64,000 bases of DNA, taken from NCBI GenBank assembly GCA_027257055.1, contig JAPVLO010000054.1, positions 3,224,001 through 3,288,000 of the forward strand. Reading direction: 5' to 3'. The DNA is from Cephalopachus bancanus (Eukaryota; Chordata; Mammalia; Primates; Tarsiidae). Of the stretch, positions 25,606 to 39,586 are shown one piece after another. Made by a program: the position numbers and the translations under genes. The number at the start of each line of letters is the position of its first letter. Position 1 is the stretch's first letter. The notes beneath the pieces are model-generated. The model saw only the letters and a list, made by a program, of their open reading frames with translations. It did no database searches and was not told the origin of the DNA.

Positions 25606-27274
25606 TTAACCTTGAACTTTCATGGAGGGTGGACATGAAAAAGCATTAAGATGACGTTTGCAGCATGTAAGATGTTGACTGTTATGTTTTTCAATGTTTC
25701 CTTTACTAATATTATTAAATAGACATCTTTTATTATAAACTGTCAGCTTCTCTACTAGAAAGTAGATGGGATATGGTAACAAATAATTGCAAGTCGTTCT
25801 TCCTGTTGACTCAGTACGAGGAATTTCTGCACTAGGGCAAGTAGCCTCAGGCAGGTAACAGCCAACTAACTGGTTAGCCCAATCAGATCTCAACCCAGAT
25901 GAAACAAAAGTGTAAGTAAAGTGAAATGGTGGAAGTTCTGTCCTTGATTCTAGGAAGGCCTATTTCTATTTCCCTATGCAAAAGAGTTCCAGCTCTTTTT
26001 TTTAAACTTCAAATCCACACATGAAGTTTACAGAAAATTTTGATTTTTGCTTATTTCTTGGGCTAAGGAAGGGAGATGAGCTGGGAGTATGTCCCCTTAA
26101 GCTACGTTAGAATGCCATTAATTGCATATTTGATCGTGCAATCATTTCTTTGGAAAAATTATTACAAATAATATTTACTTCAGCCACTTTTCGGACATAA
26201 AAATTCTGCCAGCGTTGCTTATTCCCTTCATCCAAAAAACACATAAAAAAACTATGAAGTCTCCAAAACTTGAAAGATGCCTGTACACAGGAAGAAAGTC
26301 TGTAAACACTTAACTGAGCCCTTCTTACCACACTTAGTAGATGCTCAATGAAAGCAGCTTGAATGAAAAAGGAATAAAGAACCACGCATTATGAACTGCT
26401 ACTAGGAGACAATTTTATATTGCAATGTGCCTTCCACAACAAATAAACAAACTACCTTATCCTTTCACATTTATTTTCCACTGTAATAGGTTAAACAAAA
26501 GTTACCTGAATCATGATGTATATGTCAATTCTAACTAAAAGGTTAAATCACTTGTAGTACTATCATGTGGAGTTTGTTATGTGAAGTTTTACATATGGTG
26601 AGAAAATTAGACTTTCTGAGGTTAAAAAAACAAAGAAAGAAAAAGAACAAACTTCAAGAAATCACTCTTTAAAATATCTCAGAACGAGATATTCCAAGGA
26701 CCATTTTTTCCGATGTATCACCCATTCAATTTCCTGATTGGACACTAACATATTAAAGACTAAATAGAGATGAACTGGACAAACTGACATTCTATTTGAG
26801 AAAATAAAACTGTACAGGATACAAATGAGGTTTATTAAAGTCCAAATGTTTATCATCTGCCATCTTAACCAATCAATAGTCAAAGCATTTATTCCTTTTT
26901 GGTAACAATTGGCATTCCTGGTAGATTTTTCTAGCCTCTTAAATGCTAAAGGGGCAAATTTAAGACAAGCTTTAGGTAATTCTTAAAAATCGAGTAGTTT
27001 AATATATCTTTAAAAGAACTGAATTTTTTGCTTTTCTTGAAAGACCGGCATGTTTGGTATCATTACCCATTTTCCAAGTCAAGGATCAGAGCAAACTGAG
27101 ACTGAGCTGCTTCCTTTGGAGGAGCACTTGTTCTCTAATTCATCCTAGTTCCCAACCTAATCCACTTAACTTGTTTATAGTTCTGGCTTCATCCCCGTAG
27201 ACCTCTGAGTTATCTTGACCACATTACCACATGATATGGGAAAAGGAAAGGATAAGAGCCGCATGGAACAGTGG
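25606..27274. other. Intron with little recognisable content
   Basis: Only a short L2-like tail (about 26290-26390, with TAGTAGATGCTCAATGAAAGC) is suggested. The 92- and 95-codon minus-strand frames show no domain. Confidence 0.45.
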
Positions 27275-27442
27275 AGCTCACCCCTGGTTATATATTATAT
27301 ACACTTCCTAAGCTCTTAAAAAACAATTCTTAGGTCTCACTCCAGACAATCAAATTAAAATCTCTGGCAATGGGACCATACATTAGCAATTTTAAAGTTC
27401 TCTAAGTGGTTTCAATAGGAACCATAGTTGAGAAACCCTGGT
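27275..27442. mobile_element. hAT-type MER fossil
   Basis: Landmarks GAGCTCACCCCTGGTTATA, TCTTAGGTCTCACTCCAGAC and GTTGAGAAACCCTG fit a short non-autonomous hAT-Charlie family. The exact subfamily is not assigned. Confidence 0.6.
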
Positions 27443-30400
27443 CTAAAAAAAAAGGGAGGGGGGCATCTTTAGATTTTTGCACACATTTTCCCTAAAAAAA
27501 TTTTTTTAACCATGTGCCCCATGCATGTTTTTAAATTAGCAGCTAATATTTTTTAATCACAAGTTTAAATGATTGCAAAGGATGTAATTTCTGAAAAGTA
27601 TCACTACTTAAAATATTATATTTTAAAATATTGACATTTTAAAATAAAATGACTGTATCACTCTTTTATCGCCCATTATCATCCAATTTTAAAAGTGCAT
27701 GAATAAATTCTTAAACCTCAGACATGTTCTATCATCCTTTTTGGCTTAATAAAACTATATTTTTATTCTACTTTTCCCATGGAATGTAAAATAGTTTTTA
27801 TGGATGAAAACGTTTTATTGTCCTATCACCCTTTCACATACATTCTCCAGCAGGTTGATTTTAGAACAGAATACATAAAGGAATTTGAAATTCTGGAAAT
27901 TGATTTCTTTACATGTATCCATGCTCTTGTATCTTCTTCTTAACCTGAGATCTTCCAGAAAACAGAGCCTGAAAAAAAAGTTTGTTGTGCAGGCAGTTTG
28001 TTTAGGGAAGTGATCTTAAGAAACAGGAGACAGGAAAAGTGAGCAGAGAAGGAGGGAGAGCCTATTCAAGCAGTCACTGAATCAGTAACCTCTGTGGACA
28101 AATGGGCTCAAAATCACTAGGGACTCCACAGAACCCTGTACAAGGTGTTGCAGAATTATTTGTGGAATGGTTAACTATCTCCCATTGGTCTTGGGTTCCC
28201 ATGAAGTGTTAACTCCCATCTCCTTCTAACTTCTTATTGTAGGTGAACCTCAGAATGGGGTGAGGTCGAGAAAAAGGCTAGGTGCAGCTGTGGTATGGTG
28301 CTACTAAGTTATGGCTATGTGCAGCTTGCTGCTACAAGGAAAATGGCTAAGATAAAATGGCTATGGTAAAAAGGTGTGCTGAAAACTTGTGAAGATGAGC
28401 AAAGACTTGTCTGATATTGTCCTAGAAAATCTTGGAGCCTCCCACTATGTCCCTACTGAAGACCACTAAGATAGGCGATCCAGCGAAAACCTCTCTGAGA
28501 AGTTTTACATGTTGGATGCAAAACTTAAAGGGAATAAAGTAAGACATTGCCAGCCAAGTGGAGAAAGGCTGTGTCTGACAATGGGAATTTTACAAAACAA
28601 AGGGAATGAAACAATGAAAGTATAGGATATAAAATAGGATAATGTATTCAGGGAACTGTGAACAGTTTAACAGTGAATGTGTATATCAAGAGACAACGAT
28701 GGAGACAGATGGAGGAGAAAAGTCATGCTGGATTGTTTATGCCATGCTAAGGAACATTTTCTTTATTGTGAACGTGAGAGAGAGACAGACGCTGGAACAC
28801 TTAGGCAGGGGTGGTCATAGCCAGAGAGACACATTGCTTGCCATGAAATGATTAGGATCTGGATAATGAAGGGGTCAGTAAGGGGTAAGTAAAGATGGAA
28901 AACAGAGACTGTACTAGGAGAAATATTTGGAAGAGAAAGAGAAGTCTCTAACAAACAGGATGGAGAGGAGAAGAGATTTATTAGGATGATTCACCAGATT
29001 CTGACTTGAACATGAGTTGGTGACTAAGGAGTATAACTGAAGCCCCGATTTACTTGAGTTTTAAACAAATCGGTTCCCAAATTTTCTAGTTGTTTACTAT
29101 GATGTGAGTCAGCTTATCTGAGAAAAACCATTAGAATGAAGTCCATTCTTGAAGGCCCATATTAGATATCATCCTCTTCTTGAAATCTTCCCTGCTTGTA
29201 CCCAGTGAGACTGGGTCTCTCTATCTGACACATCAGCCATAGGAAAATCTAATGTCTCTGGAAAGTCCTATGTTTTGATGCTCCTGGGAGCCCTATTCAC
29301 ATAGAACATGATGGGACTGAAGTCCCCTAGAGTCAGGAAAAAGGTGGCCCTTCCTTTAGGAGTAAGAAGTCATTACAAATGAAAATGAAGATTGGAGGAG
29401 ATTGAGGCAACTTGAAAACCAAAGTGTATCATATTTTAAAACTTTTAAAATATCTTGCTAGCAAAATAAAATAGATGTATGGTTTGAATCTGGCTTGTAC
29501 ATCTCCAATTTGTGTCATATGCAATCAATCAAAAATTCCTAAAGGTTTTATGAAGCTATTTTCTTGAGGATATGCCAGAATGCCTCACCTGATACTATCT
29601 TATAGTGTATAAGTGAAAGAGATTTGTCCTCAAATTAGACTTCAAGGCTTTTGTAGACAGACAGTTGGGACTATTCCTGTTTAGATTTTCTACTGTATTT
29701 TTCTGCTTTGAAAAACTTGGAGGTGGTGGTAAGTTAATGAGTTGATGCATATAAAAGCATGCTAAAACCAGGGAGTACTTACAAAACTTGTCAATATCAT
29801 CATCGTCATGAGGTCACCTGGAAAATTCCCCAAGACTCCACTCCAAAAAACCAAGAGTAAAGAATGATAGTCATATTAAAACTCTGATGTCTTGCAGGCC
29901 ATCATTACCAGCAACTGAAAATGATCCTCATTAAAATACATTTGTTTTCATTATGTTTGCATAAGCTTTTATTAAATTAGTCTTTGCTGCCAAATCAATG
30001 TCTATTAGCACTAAGCTTGAGACATGAATCTTGAGTTTTTACTCTTTTTTAAAGCATCTGTCTTTTTCTTTCTTGTTATAATAAGCAATAAAATCTAACT
30101 TATAATTACTAAGTATTTAATTTCAATTATTGCAAAGGTATAATATATTCTCATGACAATTAAAAGTAAGATTCCACAAAAAGCTTTCATCAGACCCCAG
30201 AAAACTAGATGTATTTGATTAGCAATTCCACGATCCCTCTTTTAAGTGTAGACAGACACTAGACATTTCTGCTTGGAAGCTGTTCAGCCTAGGGTCATGT
30301 TTCTGCCATTAATTTCCCATATTGTTTTTTTTCCCCTTTACTTTGCAAATTAGGAGTTAAAACCTTACACTACATTAGTTTTCCAAAGCAAAGCCAGAAA

Positions 30401-30724
30401 TGCAAAGTAGATGGAATAATTTACGACAGAAGAGAGTAAAGGAAAATTCAGATAATTTCCATGTCCCACAAAAAAATACTGATAAAACTGATTAACCTAT
30501 TTTTAAACATTAGGATAGCTTTTGATTTCCATGCAAATAGGGTGCCAGAGTTTAAATTCATGTGTGAAAACTGTTGAATGTATGTGCAAGTCTGGGTTCA
30601 ACTAATTTAGACAGGGAATTTATATCCATATTTATAATTCTAACCAGAGGTTTTAAAAAAATCTCTCATTTCTTAAAGTAAAAGGACTATTTTTAGGTGC
30701 CAATATTTTAAAAACTATATGAAG
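27443..30724. other. Intron; possible unnamed interspersed repeat
   Basis: About 27955-28260 looks like an interspersed repeat I cannot name (AACAGAGCCTG, GTGCAGGCAGTTTGTTTAGGG, GAGACAGGAAAAGTGAGCAG). A weak L2-like stretch is at about 29140-29290. The rest, including 29750-30720, is unassigned and free of obvious repeats. Confidence 0.4.
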
Positions 30725-30805
30725 AATGTATAATTTGGCTCATAGGATTGATATGAGAATTAAATGAGTTAAAATATGTAAAGTACTTAGAATATTGCAG
30801 GTCAG
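30725..30805 (+). repeat. MIR tail fragment
   Basis: GGCTCATAGGATTGATATGAG, then ATTAAATGAGTTAAAATATG and AAAGTACTTAGAATATTGC form the last third of a MIR. Confidence 0.6.
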
Positions 30806-33339
30806 ACGTAAACCCAAAGGAGCACTTCTTTGTGGTAGAACTTCACATGAGCACAATAACAGGCTGCTTTTGAGCAGTGTTGTCTGAAGGTTAGGGAGAG
30901 CAAGGATATGCAAACAGGATCCATCACTAAATAGCAATTTAACTCAAATCTATTTAACTGAGTCTTCTTGGAGTTCCCCTATTTTTTTCTGTAAGCAAAC
31001 AAAGAGATGATAGGATAATCAGGGTCAAAGACATGTTGTCTTTATAGAAATGAAGCTATACCGTCAATCTAAAAACAAATTTCATGCACAAAATCCTTCA
31101 CGCATGAAATCTTCATATAGAACTGCTTTCAATTAGGACACAATTGTAAATTTGTAAACACGAACAAAATGTTCAACATTCTGGCCTTTAGAGACCAAAA
31201 GCACAAGAGTTATTTCCTTCCCTATGCTATCAATTCCCAACCCTACAAATATAGGCCAACTTTCCTAAGTTCTCATTCTCCTCAGTGTACACAGGCATTC
31301 AAGGTCACTCCTATAAAATGAAAATGAAACAGCAAGATTCACATGCATGCGTGAGCACACATACAGTATTTCAGGGACAAGTAAATGATTTTAAGTAACA
31401 CTAATAACAAAAATCACAATGACATAAACTTTGGGCCCACGGAAGAGAATGTCAAAAGTCTAAGAAAACACAATGAAGAAAGAATAATCAGAGATTTAAA
31501 AAAAAAGCTCTGGGAAATTAAGTACAGTAGTAAAGCTTCTGATCAAAATGAGTAGACTGACCCCTATGTCATGTTTTCCCCTGTGATTTGGCATAGAAAG
31601 AGTACGCAAGGAGATAATATTCTTCACCATAATCCCATTTATTTTTATTGATTTTAAGAATTATATGTATGAATAAAATTAATAAAATGTATATTTAAAG
31701 AGTAAAGCTAATACTGTTGTAAAATTTTATGATTTTACACAGTCATCTCACTTCAGTCATTGACAGAATTAGTTTTTGGAGGTGTCAATGCCCATCAGTT
31801 GGAGATTACTAGTTGTAGTTAAACAAGTTGGGTTTTTGTTCATTGCAGAGAAAGAAACACATACCACAGGGAACTATGAGACATCTTAATAACAGGGTGT
31901 TAGAAAGAACCTATTGTAGAATTGGGACTTTTGCTGGATAACCCTGAGGAGGTTCTAAGAAAGTGGACGTTCATTCTAGATTCAGTGCTATCAGAAAGCA
32001 CAAACAATTCTATGATGTAATATCTCAATAAGTCTTATCTATAGAAAGGGCAGGCTATAGCAAGCCTAAAATTAAAATTGGGGGAAAAAAGCAGTATTCA
32101 TGTACCCCACATCTTTAAAATAAAAAATTTTTAAAAAGAAATAATTAGGAAATCAGAAAAAAAAAAAAGGAGAATTCAGTGAGTGAGGAAATCAATAGAC
32201 CGGGGAGGGAGCTCTCTGGTCTATTTTGTGATATGCACGGTGACATAGTCTGAAGTAGATGGTTTATGTGATTGTTTATGCTCAACAGGAGAACAACATG
32301 ACTGATCTGTAAGAATCAAATACATTTGTAATAACTCTGAGGTCTAGCTATGAGTATCAGATCAATTTCTGGATGTCACCAAATGCTTTTTCTTTCTATT
32401 TTAGAAGAAAACTAAGAAGGACATGTCTAGTAATAATTATCCATAGCTTGTCATTTTTATTTACATGAATTGAGTTTTTATGTGTGCGTTTTCCCTCAAA
32501 AAATTATGGCTTCCTTAGCCATCAGAGACCAAATTTTAATCATATGTGTATGTCGATAAGGGTCAACTCAGATGGGTTAGATTTTTTATTCTTCCCTAAG
32601 AGATCAAGAAACATGCTGAACATCACCTAGCTGTTTTCTGGAAGAGTTGGGATTGGAGCTTATGTTTGAACAAAATCCTTTTGGTGCTTTGCTGAAATTG
32701 TCTACATGTAGCCTCCCAGTAAGATGCATGCCCCACTAGTGTTAGGGAGAAGGTCATGCTGCATAATTGCAATTTGTTCCACCATATGTCTTTCACATAG
32801 TTTTTTCCCTTTGTTGTCCATGTGAGATGGTAGGGCTCTAAGGAATTAGTCCCAATGCCTTAAAGCATAGCAACTTCTGAAGAAGATTAGAGCTTGAACT
32901 GCCAAGCGCCATCTTCATTTGCTAGGAAACAACTAGTTTGTTCTTGGGCTATGACAACAGATGTTTCTAAAGTTTCTGCCAAAATGTTTAGTGGGGAAAT
33001 AACACTAGAGGTATAGCAGAAGGTATGACAGATGTATGTACAATATGAGAAGCAGAGGGCTGGCAACGGTGAGGACCTGATCTTGAGGCTAGTGCCAATA
33101 ATCATCAACATTGAGAACATTAAGTACAATAAGTATAGCAATGTTCCTTAATCCTGCACCATCAAGATCATATTTGCCTCATCCATTAAATGTACCAGGC
33201 AGAAATTTAATGAATTCTTCATTGTGTGAGACCATTCATGAATGCAATGAACATTTAGTGAGGTGGGTGCTCATTGTGAATGATGTGATGATGACATTTT
33301 AAAATAAATATCTGTATCTTCAGAGAGTTTTGGCACCAG
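30806..33339. other. Intron with no named repeat except a short L1 tail
   Basis: Apart from the 45-bp L1 stub at 32099 and a poly-A near 32158 nothing is recognised. Open frames of 63-84 codons at 32887-33302 lack features. Confidence 0.45.
32099..32143 (+). mobile_element. Very short L1 3' stub
   Basis: Only TGTACCCCACATCTTTAAAA and an A-rich tail remain, identical in pattern to the other L1 3' ends in the window. It is an extremely 5'-truncated insertion. Confidence 0.65.
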
Positions 33340-33556
33340 TGTTGGAGTCACACTACCTGTGCTCTTATGGCTGCCACTCACTTGCTGGGTAGCTTTGGGA
33401 AAATCACTTAAAACTGTAAATCCTCGATTTTGTCATTTATAAAATGGGAGAAAAATAAGATCTTTTGCAAACAGTTATTATGAGAGTTAAGTGAGATAAG
33501 ATATAAAAAGTTCTTGTCTCTGTAATACACAACAAATAGTATCTATTATTATTTGC
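33340..33556 (+). repeat. MIR, nearly complete
   Basis: GTTGGAGTCACACTACCTG, CACTTGCTGGGTAGCTTTGGG, CATTTATAAAATGGGAG and AAGTGAGATAAGATATAAAA are in MIR order. Confidence 0.82.
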
Positions 33557-33754
33557 AGTAAACTTCTTCACTAGTGTAGTTATTTAATTGGACATAGTTT
33601 GAATATTTTGCCAATAATTTAGAATGTGGAGAAAGATGAAAATTATGGGCCCAAAATTATGCTTAAATGTATCAGCAAAATAATGTATATAATAATTTCC
33701 TCCATCTCAAAGACAGTCTTCAAGCATTAAACAAAAACTCTCCATGCTTGTAGA

Positions 33755-34193
33755 AAACAGAAGATGCCTACATCCTGATCCCTAGATTTTGGTTCTATAT
33801 TACCTTATATGGCAAAAGGGATTTGCTGATGTCATTAAGGGTGTGTGCCTTTAGTAGGGCATACTACTCTGGATTATCCAGGTGGGTTCAATGTAATTGC
33901 AAGGATTTTTGTAAGTAGAGATGATCTGAGTAACTGGTCTAAGATAGTCTGGACCTAGGCTGGCATTGCTGGCCTTGAAAACAGAATGGGGCCAAGTGGT
34001 AAGAATGTGGGAAACAGATTCTCCCCAAGAGCTTCCAGAAAAAAATATAAAAACACCCTACCGACACCTTGATTTTAACCAGGGAAGCCCTCATTAGACT
34101 TTTGACCTACAAGACTATACAATAAAAATTTGTGCTGTTTTAAGCTACTAAGTTAATGGCAATTTTTACAGTAGCAATAAAAATAAATACAAT
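33755..34193 (+). mobile_element. MLT1-type LTR (ERVL-MaLR) remnant
   Basis: It contains CCTTATATGGCAAAAGGGA, GGATTATCCAGGTGGGTTC, AGATTCTCCCCAAGAGCTTCC, CGACACCTTGATTTTAACC and GTGCTGTTTTAAGCTACTAAG, which together identify an ancient MaLR solo LTR. No internal retroviral sequence adjoins it. Confidence 0.85.
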
Positions 34194-34859
34194 GCCTACT
34201 GAGATTTATTAAATTATATTTGCAATGATTAAGAGACATTTAGGACATGTATAGTATATATGCTAACAGAAAAGAATGATCGAAGTTTAATGAAGCTCCT
34301 ACTGGGCCCATTATAAATCTAAGTCAGGGGTACAAAGTCAGTTACAGAATCTTAAATCACAGACTGTCATACCTGGATGGACATTACAAGTCATTTAAAC
34401 AAACTCCTCTACATGTACATGAAAAATTCCTTGAATTTGACATAACTGGCAAGTTGCTCAAAAATAGAGGCCAGAAAATGCAATAGAAAAATAATTGGAC
34501 TATGTTCCAAAGATGTATGGAAGGAAAAAATCATGATATATGTAAAGACTGATTTCAGGACCTTAAATATCCCTTTGTACACCTTTTCCCTCTATCATGG
34601 TAGGCCTCATAGTTTGTTGTGATTTTTGCAACACCAGAAAGATGTGAACCAACACTCAACAATCTAACCCTTCCTAATACTTATATAGTTTCCCATTATT
34701 TAACTTAAAGTAATTTTCACTATTAAAATGGAAGTCATCTTACAGCTGGTGAGCATACTGACCTCTTCACTATTTATACTGAGATGTAACTAAGCTTCTA
34801 AGCAAGTTTCACTATTCTGTTCTGCAGCTATCTCTCAGAAAATAATAAAATGCTCCAAA
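34194..34859. other. Intron; possible ancient repeat
   Basis: Around 34350-34430 (GACTGTCATACCTGGATGG, TCATTTAAACAAACTCC) resembles an old mammalian repeat also hinted at near 37440-37520. Otherwise unassigned. Confidence 0.4.
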
Positions 34860-35149
34860 CCAGGCATGGTGGAGCACACCTGTAATCCTAACACTTTGGG
34901 GGCCAAGGTGAGAGATTGCCTGAACAAGCTGAGTTCAAGATCAGCCTGGGCAACTTGGTGAGACCCCAACTCTAGAATAAACAAAAAAATGAGCCGGTCA
35001 TGGTAGCGTGCATCTGTAGTTCCAGCTACTTGGAAGGCTGAGGCGGAAGGATCTCCAAAACCCAGCAGGTCGAGGCTGCAGTGGCCATCAGCATGCCACT
35101 GCACTCCAGCCTGGGCAACAGAGTGAAACTTCCACTCAAAAAAAAAAAA
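34860..35149 (+). mobile_element. Alu, intermediate age
   Basis: Begins CCAGGCATGGTGGAGCAC and ends ACTTCCACTC plus an A-tail. It shares the CAACTTGGTGAGACC and GCAGGTCGAGGCTGCAGTGG traits of the young group but has a diverged box (GAGTTCAAGATC). TCCAAAC and TCCAAAAC at its edges may be the target duplication. Confidence 0.92.
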
Positions 35150-35431
35150 TCCAAAACTTTTTCTTAAAAGTTAAAAAAAAACTTTCAATAAGTCTTCCAA
35201 AGATTATAAACACAAAAGGGCAATTTTAGCATAAGGCTTTATTTACATTGATATATTAAGAATCCACTAACATTTAGATCTATGATCATTTGTAAGCTTT
35301 CATGTCCAAGTTTATGTTGACTGTTTCTTTTCATTAAAGGAGAGATGAGTTTTCTTTTTTTTTTTTTAATTTTCAAATAGACCAACTTTTCCATTGATGG
35401 ACATAAATTATAGCATTTCTACATAATTATT

Positions 35432-35711
35432 ATTTTGAGTCTCACTTTGTCACCCAGGCTGGAGTGCAGCGGCACAATCCCGGCTCACTGCAGTGGGTTC
35501 AAGGAATTCTCCTACCTCAGCCTCCTGAGTAGCTGGGACTGGGACTACAGGTACATGCCACCAAGCCTAGATAACTTTTTTTGTTGTTCTTTGGTAGAGA
35601 CAAGATTTCACTATGTTGCTTAGGCTGGGCTTGAACTCGTGGGCTCAAACAATTCGCCCACCTTGGCCTCTCAAAGTGCTGAGATTACAGGCATGAGCCA
35701 CCATGCCTGAT
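35432..35711 (-). mobile_element. Older Alu
   Basis: Antisense: GAGTCTCACTTTGTCACCC, CCTCAGCCTCCTGAGTAGC, CAAAGTGCTGAGATTACAGG and GAGCCACCATGCCTG. It matches the general primate Alu pattern, without the young-group changes. Confidence 0.92.
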
Positions 35712-36859
35712 TACTTTTCCTATATGATTAACCAAAAAAAAATTTTTAATATTAATTCAAAAATCTTATTTAAAATTTTTCAAAACCTCTAAACTTAATT
35801 CTAAGTGTCATTTTATTTTAAAGTGCATCAACATGTTCTAACAGTAAAATGGAAAAATTTGCCTTGTGGTAAAGTTAAAATTGTCATTATATTTTTAGAC
35901 CATGCATTTTAACACTCTCTAGAGAGATAGCCTCGGAATAATGTCCAAAACCAAAACAGGATATGAACAGGGTCATTTAATTAGAGTAGTGAGTGGTTTT
36001 ATGTATTTTTGTTTTGCCAAAATTTTCCCTATCAAAATATGATCTTCCTGAGAGTAAGGCATGATTCACTTTCCTGGATAAGCATATTTTAACTGTACAC
36101 ATCTGGAGCCTAAAATATGTATTTTTGGTACTCCAGATTTTTTTCAAAATTTAATTGTACATTCTAGACATTCAGAAAGATTTATCTAAATACGGAAAGC
36201 ATTAAGGCATGCAAAATGTGTTAATATTTTCAGACAAAAGTACAACAGAGTGCAAGTTACAAAGACCAATAGCTCAAAGATTGTGAGTGCTTTCTTTCAT
36301 TTTCCATCACTCATTGAAAATTTAATTTGACTTAACCTAAGACATAATGTGGTACAACTGCACCATGCTAATAAATAGGGACAGCACAGCCTATATGTTA
36401 AAACATAATATGGTTGTTGCAAGTGAACATTAAGAAGGCTACATTTTCAAATTACTAAGACAGTAAGCGCATAGTGTTTTCTGGAGTGGAGCAAGAAGTA
36501 AAGAATTCTTCTAAGGGTGACTATTCACCAACCAAAGCAATCTATATTCAGTTCTAAAATACGATTTAGGATTCCGCATGATTTCCTTTTTGTTTTATCT
36601 AAAATGTAACAGTCACATATCAGTTACTAAGAGACCAAGTACCAAAATAATTTGCAGCATAGCATTCAGAACCAATATGCTGTCGCTTCTCCCTTCAATT
36701 AACCTAACTTATCCAAGCAAGAACGCTTTAGCTCTATGGCAAGCTAAACCACAAATAAGTACAGCAGATATTTACCATTTACTGTAGATGAAATAGAATA
36801 TTCTGCAGAGACAGTAAGAACAACAATAGGTCGCAGAGGGAAGACGTAGGAATCAGAGC
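35712..36859. other. Intron without recognised elements
   Basis: A+T-rich unassigned sequence. A 69-codon plus-strand frame at 36578 shows no family resemblance. Confidence 0.5.
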
Positions 36860-37080
36860 TGTGTTCTAATCAAGGTACTGCCTTGAGGCAAGTTTCTTTA
36901 CTTTCCTGAGCCTTGAACTACTTATTTGAAAACTGATGCTAATAATAATACTTATCTCATGGGGTTAGTGTAAAAACTGTGGAGAAAATTCATGTAAAAC
37001 ATTTTGCACAGTGTTTGGCACAGATAAAAGTGCTCTACAAAAGCTTTCTATAAAGATAATAAACAGAGTTATTATTAACA
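36860..37080 (+). repeat. MIR fragment
   Basis: GTACTGCCTTGAGGCAAG, TTTCCTGAGCCTTGAACTAC, TCATGGGGTTAGTGTAAAAAC and CACAGTGTTTGGCACAG follow MIR order. Confidence 0.78.
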
Positions 37081-37889
37081 TTTTAATGCTTTCTTGAGAA
37101 TTTAAGTTACGTTATAAACTCACTGAAACCAAGCATCATTTTTAGAGCAATTTTTTGTTGTGTTTTTTGAAAACCAGAGAACAATTTACCTTCTATAACG
37201 AAAATTACATGGCATTATACTGATCTGAAGATTTTTCTCTAAAATTTACCCTCAAAAGTTACCTATTTTCTTCAACTTTTTGTTTTAATTTTTTTTCCAA
37301 ATCCCATTATATCCAATTCTCTTTGCTCTGTTAACCTCTGAATGCCCTTTGGTCAAAAGCTACAAAATACTGACCTAAAGATTGCTGCTCTGCTCTTAAC
37401 TGTGTCCTGAAATAGTTTTAATGGAACTTAGAATCTCAACGAATCTCAGGGTTAGGAAGGATCTCAAACACCATTTAATTCAACTTCCCTTTCTCTCATC
37501 CAACATCTATGACCTGTGCAATAAGTCATCAGTGAGTTTTTAGTGAAAACCCCTAGTGATAGAGACATTACTACCTCAAGACGGTTTACTTTCAGAAAGC
37601 CGCAAAAGTTACAGCAGTTAAGAAGCCACCAAATATCTCCATAGAAAGAAGCAGATGTTCTTGACTCATTTTTTAAACATAGAACTGCAATTATGTCTAA
37701 GAAAACAACTCAAAAGCTCAGCCATATCTCATCTTTACTCCATTTGAGAGCTGTTACATAATGTATTTTATTTAAGGAATCAATAAGGTATGTTATATGA
37801 CCATAGTCCTCACACAATGACATTAAGAATTGTCTCTACTATAGTAAAGCAATGCCTCCATTAGATATCTGCCTTGTCTCCTTTGTTTA

Positions 37890-38005
37890 GAAAAGGGAAG
37901 GAATAACACTAGCTGCTTCCTAATTGTTGGGGAAGTTACATGAGATTATCCACATGAAGTGCTTAGACACATAGTAAGCATTTGATAGAAAGTGATATTA
38001 CTAGA
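37890..38005 (+). repeat. MIR tail fragment
   Basis: GGGGAAGTTACATGAGATTATCC, GAAGTGCTTAGACACATAG and AAGCATTTGATAGAAAG form a MIR 3' half. Confidence 0.68.
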
Positions 38006-39586
38006 AATAATGCCCATGGTGTGCCTAGAAACATGCTCAGCTCATAGCATAGATTCCAAAATTGTTGATTATTACTCAGTAAGCCATTTGCTTCATTATC
38101 CAAGACCTCAATTATTGCTTGCCAAAAAATATAGCTTGATAAGTGCTACCACATGAAGAGCAAGAGAGTTGATTAAATTGTTGATAAGGAAGGACAAAAA
38201 TATAACGGCATTGCAGACATTCCTGATAAGAAGGAGAACTTTACCATACTGTGAAAACAGCAGCATGAGGGGACCCATAACCAAGCAGATCTACACTTTC
38301 TCTGTAACAGAGTTAAAGACCACACTGTGTTTGAGTCTAGGTTGTCTAGGACATAGGGTAACTGAAACTGAGAAATTTGCATGAAGTAGTTCTCTGCCCA
38401 TTACAATACAGAAATATTACTTCCTCAAAATTGGCTCCACAATAATAGGGAACAGAACAAATGATCGCATACCGATGAATTAAAACCAGAAATGCCAAGT
38501 ATGTTTATCTGCTATCTCAGATCTATCCATTCCTTTCTTCTTATGATTCCACAGCCTCCATCAACCCTGCTACAATGGCCTCCTATCTGATTCTCCAGCC
38601 TCCCATCCTTACCATTCCTGCATGAAGTTGCTAGCAGGTAGAACAAGTTTCCTCAAATATCATTGCCATCGCATTGTTCAGAAATTCCCCCGAAGTTCAT
38701 ATTACTCATCTTACAGATCTCAACTCCTTGGTCCTGACTTCCACCTTTTTTCCATCATTTCCCACTTGTCTGTTTACCTACTTCTTGAATTCAGCCACCT
38801 CCAGCTATTTTAGAGGAGGTCAGCCCGCCAATTACTGCTTTTCCTTGTCCAAGTCTAGCTCAGAATTCAATTACTATAAGAATTTCTACACACACCTTTC
38901 ACTGTTCACTTTCTCACCTTCAGCTTTTCTGTATTCTGTTTACATCATGTTAACATTCACTTCCTTGCCTGTTGCTTTCAAATGGCTTTAATCCTCAGGA
39001 TGCATGAATATTGTTTATCTCAAATTGACTGGAATGTCCTAGGATTAGACCATGTTCGTCATTTCATATAAAAGTTCAACAAAATGTGTCTTAAGAGATT
39101 GAAAATTTCTGGTGCTTTGAAGGATTCAAAATTACGTTCTACTCTAAGTGAGGTGAAAATCATTCCAGTGTCCTCTGTTTCGTTTCTCTTTTGTAGACGT
39201 GGGAAAATACATGGTTAAAATAATTCACAGGGCAGAGTGCTTAGAGACCCGATCTATCTCTATTGTGGGTAATGCCATACATTGATGCAGCATTTTTACC
39301 ATTTACATACTGTCCTTACATTCATTATTTAATTTGAGCCTCAACTAATTTAGCAAATCACTCACCTTTCCCAATGAGTTCCCAATTGGCAGAGATGGAG
39401 GAGTCTAGATCTGTTGAGTACAAACCCAGTTAGTTTCTACCGCACTAGAGTTGCCTCCCTACCGCGAAGCTCTCTCCTTCCCCAGCCAATAACTGGGGAA
39501 AAACTCTTCCATCCTAGCAATCTTGCCATGACTTTTTATTGCTACCCTTTTCTCCAACTTTCTTCTCTATATTTACATGGGTACAA
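38006..39586. other. Intron; pyrimidine-rich, weakly L2-like
   Basis: Between about 38530 and 39010 the sense strand is rich in CTCC-type sequence typical of L2 (GCTACAATGGCCTCCTATCTG, CATTCCTGCATGAAG). The overlapping 63- and 105-codon frames there are not genes. The rest is unassigned. Confidence 0.4.
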
